Positions 8,305 to 17,700 of a stretch of 44,589 nt of DNA are shown here, piece by piece (position 1 is the first letter of the stretch; every line of letters begins with the position of its first letter). The position numbers were made by a program, and so were the translations under genes. Below the pieces are notes generated by a model. The model was not told where the DNA came from, did no database searches, and was given only the letters and a program-made list of their open reading frames with translations. Where the stretch lies: NCBI GenBank assembly GCA_002309795.1, contig DBXZ01000034.1:5610-50198 (forward strand), in the 5' to 3' direction. The DNA comes from Bacteroidales bacterium UBA1199 (GTDB lineage: Bacteria > Bacteroidota > Bacteroidia > Bacteroidales > UBA932).

Positions 8305-8904
8305 TTACTGCACTAATAATTTAACAACCACCACGATGGGTAATAAATCGAGGGCGCAAAGATACAAAAAGCTGAAATAAAGTGAAAATTTCGGCGCGAG
8401 AAACAGTTTATAGGCGGTGAAAGTATAGGTCATGAGCATCACGGCGCCGGCAATCGCGATGGCCGGGGCGGTGATTGAAGGTACACTGGCCGGGAAGAGC
8501 CAGATGGCCAGTCCGATGGGGATGGAGAGCAGCGTGGCGAGCACGAAGCAGGAACGGAACAGGCGCGCCGTGTCGGCCAGCGTAGGGTCGGTGCGGCGCC
8601 GGCGGATCAGCCCCGCCACCAGTTCGCGGGCCACCGCCCAGCCGGCCATCACGGACAGGGTGTACCAGAAACCGTGGATACTCGCGCCCGAAAGCACCAG
8701 CAGCAGCGAAAAGGCGGGCAGTGCGAGAATGTACGCCAGGTCCACCGACTGCTTGAAACGGGTGCGGCAGAGCAGTTCGCGTCGCCGGGCATCCGAAAAG
8801 AGCATCCTTACGCTGCCGCCGACAGCGTAAATCAGGTTCGGGAGAAACGGGAAGCAGAGGGCTGCCAGTATCACCAGAACCCACGGAGTTTCAGGTGCGT
8901 ACAT
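8305..8904 (-). CDS. DUF4271 membrane protein
   Basis: A 199-residue polytopic membrane protein of the DUF4271 family, with about six hydrophobic segments: WVLVILAALCFPFLPNLIY at the start, a pair around SVDLAYILALPAFSLLLVL, two in the middle, and FSLYFSFLYLCALDLLPIV at the end. A basic loop (RRRRTDP) separates the halves. It sits directly before hemD and just after the SUI1 gene in one operon. Function is unknown. The conserved place next to hemD suggests, but does not show, a link to tetrapyrrole or envelope metabolism. Confidence 0.82.
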   Translation of the reverse strand: MYAPETPWVLVILAALCFPFLPNLIYAVGGSVRMLFSDARRRELLCRTRFKQSVDLAYILALPAFSLLLVLSGASIHGFWYTLSVMAGWAVARELVAGLIRRRRTDPTLADTARLFRSCFVLATLLSIPIGLAIWLFPASVPSITAPAIAIAGAVMLMTYTFTAYKLFLAPKFSLYFSFLYLCALDLLPIVVVVKLLVQ

Positions 8905-8907
8905 AGT

Positions 8908-9252
8908 TTAGTTGCTTCGTTTTGCCTTGTATCCCATCGCGAGCAGCAGCTGCACGATCCGGTCGCGGAAATCACCCTGGATGAGAATTTCCCCGTCTTT
9001 GGCCGTCCCGCCCACACCGCAGCGCATCTTGAGGGTCTTGGCCAGCGCGGACAGGTCCTCTTCGCGGCCCACGAATCCCGAAACGAGCGTCACCTGCTTG
9101 CCGCCGCGCATCCGGCGGTCGATACCCACGCGGAGATTCTGGCGTGCCGGCGGAAGGGTCTCGGCCTCTTCCTCTGCGGTCGTCTCGTAGTTGAAATCGG
9201 GGTTGGTGGAATAAACCACACCGAGCCGCTCTTTCCAGTCGTTTCCTGCCAT
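8908..9252 (-). CDS. SUI1/YciH-family translation factor
   Basis: A 114-residue protein of the eIF1/SUI1/YciH family. The core block RRMRGGKQVTLVSGF and the later CGVGGTAKDGEILIQGDFRDRI (quoted as CGVGGTAKDGEI and QGDFRDRI) match family members that help proofread start-codon choice in archaea and eukaryotes; the bacterial role is less clear. An acidic N-terminal arm precedes the domain. It is the first gene of the operon SUI1, DUF4271, hemD, rnpA, yidD, under a good TAACTTTG box, with only 3 bp to DUF4271. Confidence 0.9.
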   Translation of the reverse strand: MAGNDWKERLGVVYSTNPDFNYETTAEEEAETLPPARQNLRVGIDRRMRGGKQVTLVSGFVGREEDLSALAKTLKMRCGVGGTAKDGEILIQGDFRDRIVQLLLAMGYKAKRSN

Positions 9253-9277
9253 CAGGGTATAATTGTTGTTTGCACCG

Positions 9278-9285
9278 CAAAGTTA
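9278..9285 (-). promoter_or_regulatory. -7 box for the SUI1-hemD-rnpA-yidD operon
   Basis: Minus strand TAACTTTG, a full match to TAnnTTTG, 25 bp before the SUI1 ATG. Divergent from the DUF2723 promoter. Confidence 0.65.
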
Positions 9286-9316
9286 GCGAAAAAGCAGGAA
9301 AGCCACCATTTTTATC

Positions 9317-9324
9317 TATATTTG
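9317..9324 (+). promoter_or_regulatory. -7 box for the DUF2723 - flippase unit
   Basis: TATATTTG, a full match to TAnnTTTG, 24 bp before the ATG at 9349. Confidence 0.6.
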
Positions 9325-9348
9325 CATACTTATACAGACCTATCAGAC

Positions 9349-12300
9349 ATGGACAAACAGCAATTCCGCCGCCTCAATAATCTGGTATCCCTCGTGGTGC
9401 TGGCCCTCTCCTCGCTGGTCTATCTGCTGACCATCGAACCGACTGCCAGCTTCTGGGATTGCGGAGAGTTTATCGCATCTTCGTACAAGCTGGAAGTGGG
9501 CCACCCTCCGGGAAATCCCACCTTCAATCTCATCGGCCGCTTTTTCACGATGTTCACTTCGCCCGAACACGCCGCAGCCGCCGTCAATGCGATGAGCGCA
9601 CTCTGTTCGGCCCTGACCATCTTCTTCCTCTACCTGACCATCGTCCACTTCGGCCGCCGGATTCTCACGCTGCGCGGCAAGGAGATGACCCAGGCGAACG
9701 CCATCACCCTTCTGGCTGCCGGCGTGGTGGGATCGATGGCCTACTGTTTCTCCGATACCTTCTGGTTCTCCGCGGTGGAGGGCGAGGTCTACGCCATGTC
9801 GAGCCTCTTTACCGCGGTGGTTTTCTGGGCCATCCTCAAATGGGAGGAACAGGCCGACGGGCCTTATGCCGGCCGCTGGCTGGTGCTGATTTCGTTCCTG
9901 ATGGGCCTTTCGGTGGGTGTGCATCTGCTCAACCTGCTCACCCTGGCCCCGATGGTTTTCATCGTCTATTACAAGTTCAAACAGGGTAAGGTCTCCATCT
10001 GGCAGGGACTGGGCGTGCTGGTGCTGTCGGCCGTCCTGGTTGCGGCCGTGACCTTCGTCATGATTCCGTACCTGCCCAAACTGACCGCCTTCTTCGACCG
10101 GATCTTCGTTAACGGAATGGGCGCACCGTTCAACACGGGCGCCGTCGTGTTCCTGCTGTTGCTGCTGACGGGCTGCTTCCTGGGCATGCGGGCGATGCGC
10201 CGCCGCGAAAAGGCGCTCGGCCATACCATCCTGCTCTGCCTGACGGTGTTCATCATCGGTTATTCCACCTTCTGCGTGACGGTGATCCGTTCCAGCGCAA
10301 ACACGCCGACCAACGAATACCAGCCCGACAACCCCTACACGCTGGTGCGCTACCTGCAGCGCGAGCAGTACGGTTCTTCACCGCTGATTTACGGACAGAT
10401 GTACACGTCGCCCTACGAGGTGGACGTCAAGAAATACTACACCCCGCTGAACGGACGCTACTACCAGGCGGAGAATCTGGTTCCCGTCTATCCGCCGCAG
10501 GCCAAGATGTTCTTCCCGCGCATGTGGAGCTCCTTCGACGAGCGTCACAAACAGTTCTACGACGGTTATGCGAAGCACAAGACCTCCAAGCGCGTGCGGG
10601 TCGGCAACGAGATGCAGATGGTGCAGATGCCCTCTTTCGGCGACAACCTGCGCTTCTTCTTCGACTACCAGATCGACTACATGTACATCCGCTACTTCAT
10701 GTGGAACTTCGTGGGGCGTCAGAACGATTTCCACGGCCAGGTGCCGGGCGACAAGATCCACGGCAACTGGGAGAGCGGTATCGGGTTTATCGACGAGGCG
10801 CGGCTGGGCGACCAGAGCCTCGCGCCGGATATTCTGGCGCACAACAAGGCCAAGAACCATTACTTCTTCCTGCCGCTGCTGCTCGGCCTGCTGGGTCTCT
10901 TCTTCCAGATCCGCCACGACGGCCGGGGCGGCTGGGTCACGGTGCTGCTCTTCTTCCTGACCGGCATCGCCATCGTGATCTATCTCAACCAGCCGCCGTT
11001 CCAGGTGCGCGAGCGTGACTATGCCTATGCCGGGTCGTTCTACGTCTTTGCCCTCTGGATAGGTCTGGGCGTGATGGCGCTCCGCGACGGCTTGCAGAAG
11101 CTCTTCAAGAAAGACGGAAAGGGTGTGCTGAGCGCTTCGCTGGCGGCTGCCCTGGGGCTCTGCATCCCGCTGCTGATGGGTTGCCAGAACTGGGATGACC
11201 ACGACCGCAGCGGCCGCTACACCTGCCGCGATATGGCCTACAACCACCTGATGAGCTGCGACAGCAACGCGCTGCTCATCACCCACGGCGACAACGATAC
11301 CTTCCCGCTCTGGTACGCCCAGGAGGTGGAAAATATCCGCACGGACATCCGCATCGTGAACACCTCGCTGCTCGGCACGGACTGGTATATCGACCAGATG
11401 AAGCGCTGCCAGTACGAATCCGCGCCGCTGCCCATCGATATCGACCGGATCCAGTATCTCTACGGTACCAACGACTATCCGTTCGTCTTCAACTATATAG
11501 ACCGCCCCATCCTGGCTTCGGAGGCGATGGCCATCTTCAAGAACCCGAAGTTCAAGCTTTCCGACGGCAAGACCGATTTTATCCCGGCCAAGAAGCTGCT
11601 GGTCAAGGTCAACAAAGAGAATGTGCGCAAGTACAGGATTGTGCCCGAGGAGGATATGGACCGCGTGGCGGATTATGTGGAGCTGAATATCGACGTGGAC
11701 CGGATTGCCAAGGTGGACCTGATGATCCTGGAGATCCTGGCCAACTATGAATGGGACCGCCCCATCTATTACGTGGTGCCGAACGCCGACGTCCACCTGG
11801 GGCTGGACCAGTGGTCGCAATACAACGGCTTCTGCTACAAGCTGGTACCTATCCGGACCGGCAACTCCCGCGACAAGGAGTATATCGACCTGGACCTGAT
11901 GTACGACCGCATCATGAATGTCTACGCACTGGAATCGCTCGCAAAAGATAACGTCTTTTATGATTACCAGAACATCTATACCTTCGGCGCCGTGGTGCCG
12001 ATTCGCGAGATGTTCGTCACGGTGGCCGAGGGTCTCTATCAGCGGGGAGACAAGGGGAAGGCGCTCAACGTGCTGGACCGCGTAATCACTGCGATGCCGG
12101 CGGAGAATTTCCCGTACAACCTTTCCTGGCTGCGCAGCGTCAATGAATACGCCATGATCCGGATCGTCGATCTCTACTTCCGCTGCGGCGCGAAGGAGAC
12201 GGGCCTGGCGGTTGCCGACCGCTTCCTGGAGGAATCCATCAAAGCCATCTGTTACTTTGCACAGGATTACAGGGGCGACACGCTCTCATCCAAGACGGCG

Positions 12301-12414
12301 GAAGACAATTTCAGCTATATCTCATACCTCATCCAGGTTATGCAGGAAGCCGGACTTACCCAGGAGGCGAGCGCCTTCCAGGACCGGTTCTATTCGGCTA
12401 TGCGGGTGAACTAA
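9349..12414 (+). CDS. DUF2723 (TMEM260-like) membrane protein, probable protein O-glycosyltransferase
   Basis: A 1021-residue protein of the DUF2723 family, related to eukaryotic TMEM260, a protein O-mannosyltransferase with a GT-C fold. The N-terminal DUF2723 block is typical: SFWDCGEFIASSYKLEVGHPPGN, seen as WDCGEF and the GHPPGNP loop, where the acidic residues would be catalytic. About a dozen membrane helices follow up to residue ~600, then a soluble C-terminal half with HGDNDTFPLWYAQEVE and a helical TPR-like end. The start at MDKQQFRRLN lies just after the promoter box; the frame is open far upstream without initiation signals. With the flippase 13 bp downstream, a role in glycosylating exported proteins is a reasonable inference. 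Confidence 0.85.
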   Translation: MDKQQFRRLNNLVSLVVLALSSLVYLLTIEPTASFWDCGEFIASSYKLEVGHPPGNPTFNLIGRFFTMFTSPEHAAAAVNAMSALCSALTIFFLYLTIVHFGRRILTLRGKEMTQANAITLLAAGVVGSMAYCFSDTFWFSAVEGEVYAMSSLFTAVVFWAILKWEEQADGPYAGRWLVLISFLMGLSVGVHLLNLLTLAPMVFIVYYKFKQGKVSIWQGLGVLVLSAVLVAAVTFVMIPYLPKLTAFFDRIFVNGMGAPFNTGAVVFLLLLLTGCFLGMRAMRRREKALGHTILLCLTVFIIGYSTFCVTVIRSSANTPTNEYQPDNPYTLVRYLQREQYGSSPLIYGQMYTSPYEVDVKKYYTPLNGRYYQAENLVPVYPPQAKMFFPRMWSSFDERHKQFYDGYAKHKTSKRVRVGNEMQMVQMPSFGDNLRFFFDYQIDYMYIRYFMWNFVGRQNDFHGQVPGDKIHGNWESGIGFIDEARLGDQSLAPDILAHNKAKNHYFFLPLLLGLLGLFFQIRHDGRGGWVTVLLFFLTGIAIVIYLNQPPFQVRERDYAYAGSFYVFALWIGLGVMALRDGLQKLFKKDGKGVLSASLAAALGLCIPLLMGCQNWDDHDRSGRYTCRDMAYNHLMSCDSNALLITHGDNDTFPLWYAQEVENIRTDIRIVNTSLLGTDWYIDQMKRCQYESAPLPIDIDRIQYLYGTNDYPFVFNYIDRPILASEAMAIFKNPKFKLSDGKTDFIPAKKLLVKVNKENVRKYRIVPEEDMDRVADYVELNIDVDRIAKVDLMILEILANYEWDRPIYYVVPNADVHLGLDQWSQYNGFCYKLVPIRTGNSRDKEYIDLDLMYDRIMNVYALESLAKDNVFYDYQNIYTFGAVVPIREMFVTVAEGLYQRGDKGKALNVLDRVITAMPAENFPYNLSWLRSVNEYAMIRIVDLYFRCGAKETGLAVADRFLEESIKAICYFAQDYRGDTLSSKTAEDNFSYISYLIQVMQEAGLTQEASAFQDRFYSAMRVN

Positions 12415-12427
12415 TGCCTTGTTCGGG

Positions 12428-13888
12428 ATGAACCTGAAATCGCTTTTGAAAGATACCGCCATCTACGGGCTCAGCAGCATCGTAGGGCGTTTTCTGAATT
12501 ACCTGCTGGTGCCGGTTCATACTTACCGGATCGCGGCAGGCAGCGGCGGTTACGGCATCGTTTCGAACCTCTATGCCTACACGGCGCTTCTGCTGGCCCT
12601 GCTGACCTTCGGCATGGAGACCACACTTTTCCGTTTTTCGAACAAAGACGGGGAGGATCCGAACCGCGTTTACGGAACCACTTTGAAGCTGGTCGGCGGA
12701 GTCGGACTGCTCTTTTTGGCCGTGGTCTTTGTGCTGCTCGGCCCGATCGCCGGTGCAATGGGCTACGCCGCGCATCCGGAGTATATTGGCTGCATGGCGC
12801 TGATCGTGGCGATGGATGCCTTCCAGGCCATCATGTTCTCGCGGCTCCGGCAGCAGCGTCGCCCGGTAAAGTTCATGCTGCTCAAGTTCTCGTTTATCAT
12901 CCCGAATGTCCTGCTGAACCTCTTTATCTTCTTCGTGATGCCGGCCGTTCCGGCGCTGGCGGGGATTTTCGAGCGGTTCGACGGCGGCGTAGGCTTGATT
13001 TTCTTTGCGAACCTGCTCTGCACGGCCGGTGTGTTTCTGGGCTTCGGTCACGAGCTTCGGGGATTGCGCTTCCGGTTCGACGGCGCCCTGGCCCGCCGGA
13101 TGCTGCGCTATACCTGGCCGCTGCTGATTCTTTCGCTGGTCGGCATCCTGAACCAGGTGGCGGACAAGATTCTCTTCCCGTACCTGATGCCGGGTCCGGA
13201 GGGCCGGGTGCAGCTGGGTATCTACGGTGCCTGCGTGAAGATTGCCATGATCATGGCGCTGCTGACCCAGGCGTTCCGCTATGCCTACGAGCCCATCGTC
13301 TTCAACGGCAGCCGCGACAAGAACAGTCCGGAAACGCTGGCGGACGGCATGAAGTATTTCGTGCTCTTTTCAGCCATCGCTTTTCTGGCGGTGATGTTCT
13401 ATATGCCTGTCCTGCGCCACTTCGTGCAGCCCGGTTACTGGGAGGGACTCGGTGTGGTGCCCATCGTGATGGCGGCCGAAATCTGCATGGGAATCTATTT
13501 CAATCTGTCGTTCTGGTATAAGCTGAGCGACCAGACCTGGTGGGGCGCCGTGATGAGTGCGATCGGTGCGGTGGTCATGATTGCGGTCAATGTCATCTTC
13601 GTGCCGCGTATCGGCTACTGGGCTTGCGCCTGGGGCGGCCTGGCCGGCTACGGTACCGCCATGCTGTTGAGCTGGCTGATCGGCCAGAAGAAGTTCCCGA
13701 TTCCCTATAACCTGAAGCAGATCAGCATCTTCATTCTCCTGGCCGCCGCCTGCTATGGAGTATCGCTGCTTACGGCCCGTTTGGGCCTCGTCCCGCAGCT
13801 GCTTCTCAACACCGTCCTGCTTCTGGCATACTGCTTCCTTACCCTGAAGTACTCCGGCCTCCTGCGCTCCCTCCTTCGCCGGCACTGA
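12428..13888 (+). CDS. Oligosaccharide flippase family protein (MOP/Wzx-like)
   Basis: A 486-residue polytopic protein of the polysaccharide-export branch of the MOP superfamily, with about 14 hydrophobic segments. The N-terminal stretch LKDTAIYGLSSIVGRFLNYL and the following YGIVSNLYAYTALLLALLTFGMET are typical of Wzx-type flippases that move lipid-linked sugars across the inner membrane. ATG at 12428 is preferred over a TTG 9 bp earlier. The gene follows the DUF2723 gene by 13 bp, so the pair may supply and use lipid-linked sugars. The cargo cannot be read from the sequence. Confidence 0.85.
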   Translation: MNLKSLLKDTAIYGLSSIVGRFLNYLLVPVHTYRIAAGSGGYGIVSNLYAYTALLLALLTFGMETTLFRFSNKDGEDPNRVYGTTLKLVGGVGLLFLAVVFVLLGPIAGAMGYAAHPEYIGCMALIVAMDAFQAIMFSRLRQQRRPVKFMLLKFSFIIPNVLLNLFIFFVMPAVPALAGIFERFDGGVGLIFFANLLCTAGVFLGFGHELRGLRFRFDGALARRMLRYTWPLLILSLVGILNQVADKILFPYLMPGPEGRVQLGIYGACVKIAMIMALLTQAFRYAYEPIVFNGSRDKNSPETLADGMKYFVLFSAIAFLAVMFYMPVLRHFVQPGYWEGLGVVPIVMAAEICMGIYFNLSFWYKLSDQTWWGAVMSAIGAVVMIAVNVIFVPRIGYWACAWGGLAGYGTAMLLSWLIGQKKFPIPYNLKQISIFILLAAACYGVSLLTARLGLVPQLLLNTVLLLAYCFLTLKYSGLLRSLLRRH

Positions 13889-14050
13889 CCCTCTGGAAAT
13901 GCCCGTGCTTTTTCGCCGCTGCGCTCCGGGGCGGCGGCCGTTGCCGCCTCGGGAGCTCCGCTCGTCCGCTCTCGCGGCTTCTTCTCCGCCCAAATAATCG
14001 CTGCAACTTTTGTCGTGGCGGGTAACTTCCAGTAAATCAGCAAGAACGTA
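13889..14050. other. GC-rich non-coding spacer with hairpins
   Basis: No gene is seen. The first half is very GC-rich and holds overlapping stems such as CGCCGC/GCGGCG (13914-13919 with 13931-13936) and GCGGC/GCCGC. The second half is of normal composition. It leads into the terminator at 14051. Confidence 0.4.
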
Positions 14051-14083
14051 AAAATCGGTCAGTCAAAACGACCGACCGATTTT
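14051..14083. terminator. Bidirectional terminator between flippase and hsp20
   Basis: Perfect 10-bp stem AAAATCGGTC / GACCGATTTT with A and T runs at the ends, between two converging genes. A second weaker hairpin (AACTTA..CCAC / GTGG..TAAGTT, 14106-14138) lies closer to the hsp20 stop. Confidence 0.7.
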
Positions 14084-14155
14084 CAGCATTTGTCTGATGT
14101 TCAGTAACTTATCTGCCACACAAAGGGTGGCGTAAGTTTCGCTGACCCGCCCGGC

Positions 14156-14587
14156 TTACTGCACGGAAATCTGCTTGACGGGGTTGGGTTTTTCGACCTT
14201 GACGAGTTTGGGCAGGTGGACGTTGAGGACGCCGTGCTCGACGCGGGCTTCGATCTTTTCAGTGTCGACATCGTCCGGCAGCAGCAGGGTCTGCTGGAAC
14301 TTTTCGTAAGAGAATTCGCGGCGCAGGTAGCGGCCGTGGTGTTTGTCGGATTTATTCTCGGACTTCTTCTCCATCTCGATGTGGAGGCTGTTCTCCTCAT
14401 CTACGTGAACCTTGAAATCCTCTTTGGTCAGACCCGGAGCGGCGAGTTCCACTTCATATTCTTTGTCGTTTTCAATCACGTTGATGGCGGGAGCGGTGTA
14501 ATTGGTCCTTTCCATCCAGCTGTTGTCGAAGAAATCATTGAAAATTTCGGGCAGCCAGCCATTCGTTGTTCTTCTAACAGGTAACAT
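14156..14587 (-). CDS. Small heat shock protein, Hsp20/alpha-crystallin family
   Basis: A 143-residue ATP-independent holdase. The alpha-crystallin domain spans about residues 35-135: INVIENDKEYEVELAAPGL, then the L-x-I-x-M strand, RREFSYEKFQQTLLLPDDVD, and the closing ARVEHGVLNVHLPK with the G-V-L motif. A short C-terminal tail carries KQISVQ, which may be the I-x-I/V oligomer anchor. The N-terminal arm (RRTTNGWLPEIFNDFF) is typical of Bacteroidota members. It stands alone, converging on the flippase gene. No CIRCE or other heat-shock operator is evident upstream. Confidence 0.95.
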   Translation of the reverse strand: MLPVRRTTNGWLPEIFNDFFDNSWMERTNYTAPAINVIENDKEYEVELAAPGLTKEDFKVHVDEENSLHIEMEKKSENKSDKHHGRYLRREFSYEKFQQTLLLPDDVDTEKIEARVEHGVLNVHLPKLVKVEKPNPVKQISVQ

Positions 14588-14640
14588 AACGCAAAATCTT
14601 TAAAAGTTCCGGTTTCAGGCTGTGCTGCAAGACCCTATTC

Positions 14641-14690
14641 CCGGGGTTCCTTTGCGGAACCGCAGGAATAACAGCAAACCCGGGACCAAC
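14641..14690. repeat. Palindromic spacer sequence upstream of hsp20
   Basis: CCCGGGGTTCC-tttgc-GGAACC forms a 6-bp stem, and CCCGGG recurs 34 bp further on. Nothing codes here. It may be a degenerate REP-like unit or upstream regulatory DNA for hsp20. Confidence 0.3.
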
Positions 14691-14694
14691 GCGC

Positions 14695-14740
14695 TAAAAT
14701 GGACGCTTTGTCACTTACAGGTGCCAGAGTGTCCATTTTA
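14695..14740 (-). terminator. Hairpin after the macroglobulin gene, probable terminator
   Basis: TAAAATGGAC / GTCCATTTTA is a perfect 10-bp inverted repeat and extends by three more pairs including a G-T. It lies 35 bp beyond the stop of the minus-strand macroglobulin gene, and the minus strand leaves the stem as TTTTA. An operator or mobile-element remnant is also possible. Confidence 0.5.
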
Positions 14741-14775
14741 GGTGTCAAGTTGGCTGTCCGGAACCGCTCCCGGAT

Positions 14776-17700
14776 TTACGGACGGTAGCGGTCGGTGGCG
14801 CGGTAGTGGTCGGCGTAGGTGCAGACGATTTCCGCGGGCGCGCAAGTGAACGAGCCGGTGTGGGTAACGTAGAAGTCTTCGGTCAGCGTCAGATTCTCTT
14901 CCGGATACGCATCGAAAAGGAATTCAGTCCGGTTGCTGCGCAAATCGCGGTAACCGCCGCGGAAGCCGGCATAGCTCGATATCTGGTTCACTGGCTGCAG
15001 GTTACCCGGACGCGGTGCCGTGACGACCACGAAACTGCGGTTTTCGTCGCTGTGGAGGTTGAGGACGCTGCGGACGGTTTCGCCCACGCGGAGTTTCGAC
15101 CCGTCGGTCAGCGCAATCCATTTACCGCCACGCTTTACCTGCCACTTCCGATCGATCTTCATTCCGTTGCCGGAGGCTTTGATCTTTTCCAGGGGCAGAT
15201 CGGCAGTGCTGCGCGCAATCAGGACGCGGGTCTGCAGCAGTTCCGGCGATCCTTCGCGGATGGCCGCAACCGCCATGGCATAGGCCGGCTCTTCCGTCCA
15301 GGCCTGGGTCTCGCGCTGTACCAGCAGCCAGAGACGAACGCCGTCGGCGATTTCCGCTGCCCGGGTTACAGGCGCGTGCTGTTCCGGCAAGGCGGGACTC
15401 TCCCGAAGGGCCCCGTTTGTCCCGCCGGAAGGAACAGCCGAGCCTTCCCGGGCGGCGATATCCCGCAGAATATCACACATGAAGACGTGCGCGTAGGCTT
15501 CGCTCTCCATCAGGCCGCGCCATGGCATCACCAGATTCGGGTAGTACCAGCCGCCCGAAGGGTGTTCCACTGCATAGTCCAGCAGGTTGGCTGCCTCGAT
15601 CTCCAGGCTGCGGCGGAGCTTCTTTTCCGCAAAGAAGGTCAGTCCGAAGTGCTTGGCCTGGTCGACGCCCTGGTCCGTGGCGGTCATATTCAGCAGGGTA
15701 CGGGCACGGAGGGCGCGCTCGAAGAGACTGCTGTATTTCCGGTTTTCGCGTCGCGGATCCAGCCACTGGTGCGCCTCTTCGTCGCGTGCGTAGGAGGTTC
15801 GGCCCACGATGGGCAGTTCCGGGTAGAGCGAACGGATATAGAGGTAGATGGGCATGGAGATGCCGCCCCGCCAGTAGGGTGTCTTCTTTTCGCCCAGACA
15901 GGTCGCGTCGAGGTACTGCAGCGTCTTTCGCGTATCGGCGTCGCGCTTGTCAATCCGCGCGAAACGGTCGAGCAGCATGGCGGTGACATAGGCCGACGAA
16001 TGCATCCCTTTCATCCAGCCGTATCCGCCGTCGGCATTGCGGCAAAGCGCGAGTTTTTGCGCGATCGAATCGGTCGGTTGGCCCAGCAGCGTCTTGACCA
16101 GCAAAGCATTGGCCAGCGAGATGGCATCTTCGCGCTCATAGCGGCAGAGCCGTTCTTCCAGAAGGGAAAGCAGGTCGGCGACGGTCCGCTCTTCGAACAC
16201 GACACTGCCCGGGGCGGCATTTTGGAACCGGGCCAGCAGTTCCGCTTTGGCGGCCGCGGGATCTTCACCCGCGCGCAGCAGTATCGAATGCGTTTCGGTA
16301 ATCTGTTTGGATCGCGGATAGACCGGTACGGCCTGCGCGAGCGCATCGGTGGCGCCGTCGCTGCTGAAGGAGACCAGAACGCCGAGCGTGTCGCTGATGC
16401 CGGCGGGAATCTCACTAAGGGCGAAGGTATGGGATACCGTTGCACCGCCCGGAACCGTCACTTCCCGCGAAGCGGTTCGGATCGGCGTGCGTCCCGGCGT
16501 GTAGGTGCCGTCATAGATCCAGATGGAGAGTTTGCCGGTCACCGGAACATCCGATGCGTTGGCGGCCGTTACCGCGAATTCCGGCTTGTCGCCCACGTAG
16601 AGCAGGGCAGGCGGCAGGAGGGCCGTCCGGACTGGCAGCGAAACGGTCATCACCTTTTCCACCACGCTGCTGCGGGCCTGCCTGTCGTGCACGAGCGTAC
16701 GCACCACGAACTGCGACAGGCGGTCGGAAGCCTTGACGGCGAAGGAGATATTCCCCTCTGCATCGGGTCGCAGGAACGGTTCGAAGGCCAGCACCGGTGC
16801 CAGGTTGGAACGGAACGATTCGGGTTCGGGAGCCGGCGACGCGTCGTCACTGACAGCCTCCTGCGTGGCCACAGCCTCTTCCGCGACCGCCATATCTGCA
16901 ACCATTCGCGTGGCCGATTTGGCCATCATCATCGGGGTATTCATCATCTCCATCCCGCCGCGTTTGCCCAGTCCGTAAGCAATGACTACCGGCATGTCGT
17001 CGTCATCGCATACGAGTATCGAGCCGTCATAGAAGCGGGCCCAGGGGATTGTGACCGCACCGCCGTCGGCACAGAAGGTCCGCCAGACATTGCTACGGAT
17101 GGCATCCATCGCCTTATCGTAGACCACGGCGACACCCTCGACTCCGGGTTGCGTGTGCAGTTTGATCGTACTTTCCGCGCCGGGGTTCATCGCATCGGTG
17201 AAGCGGGTGAATTCCAGCGGAATCTCCTGACGGGGAACGTAATAGTCAAGCCGTTCGCGGTGCAGCCGGCGGTCCTTGATCCAGAGGAGGGTGAGCGTCA
17301 GGTTCTCCGGCCAGTCGGATTGACGGTCGAAACGGATTGACTGCAGCGAACCCGCTGCTCCGGGCTTGCCGTCGATGTGAATCTTGCGGGTTCCCAGGCG
17401 GAGGGTATTACCGGCCGGGTCGCGACCCCAGAGTTCGGCAATCGCCCACAGATCACCGGCAGCGCCGCCGAAACGGGCCGCAACGCCGTCGCTCTCCACC
17501 TTCTCCAGGAACCACTCCACGGGCGCCTGCAATGCATTGTCCTGGGGCGTCACGACTAGGTAATTCTGTGTAACTTTTGTGTTATATTCCTTTTTGTAGT
17601 GATTTGTGGCTTTGGTTTCAGCTTCCAGACGGAAAACGGTGGCCTTTTGGCTTCCCAAATCGGCTTCCAACAGTTCGCCGGCCGCGGTGGTGCCCGAAAG

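Noticed and set aside
14806..17340. 844-codon plus-strand open frame inside the macroglobulin gene
   Set aside because: Antisense frame favoured by high GC; the minus strand has clear domains.
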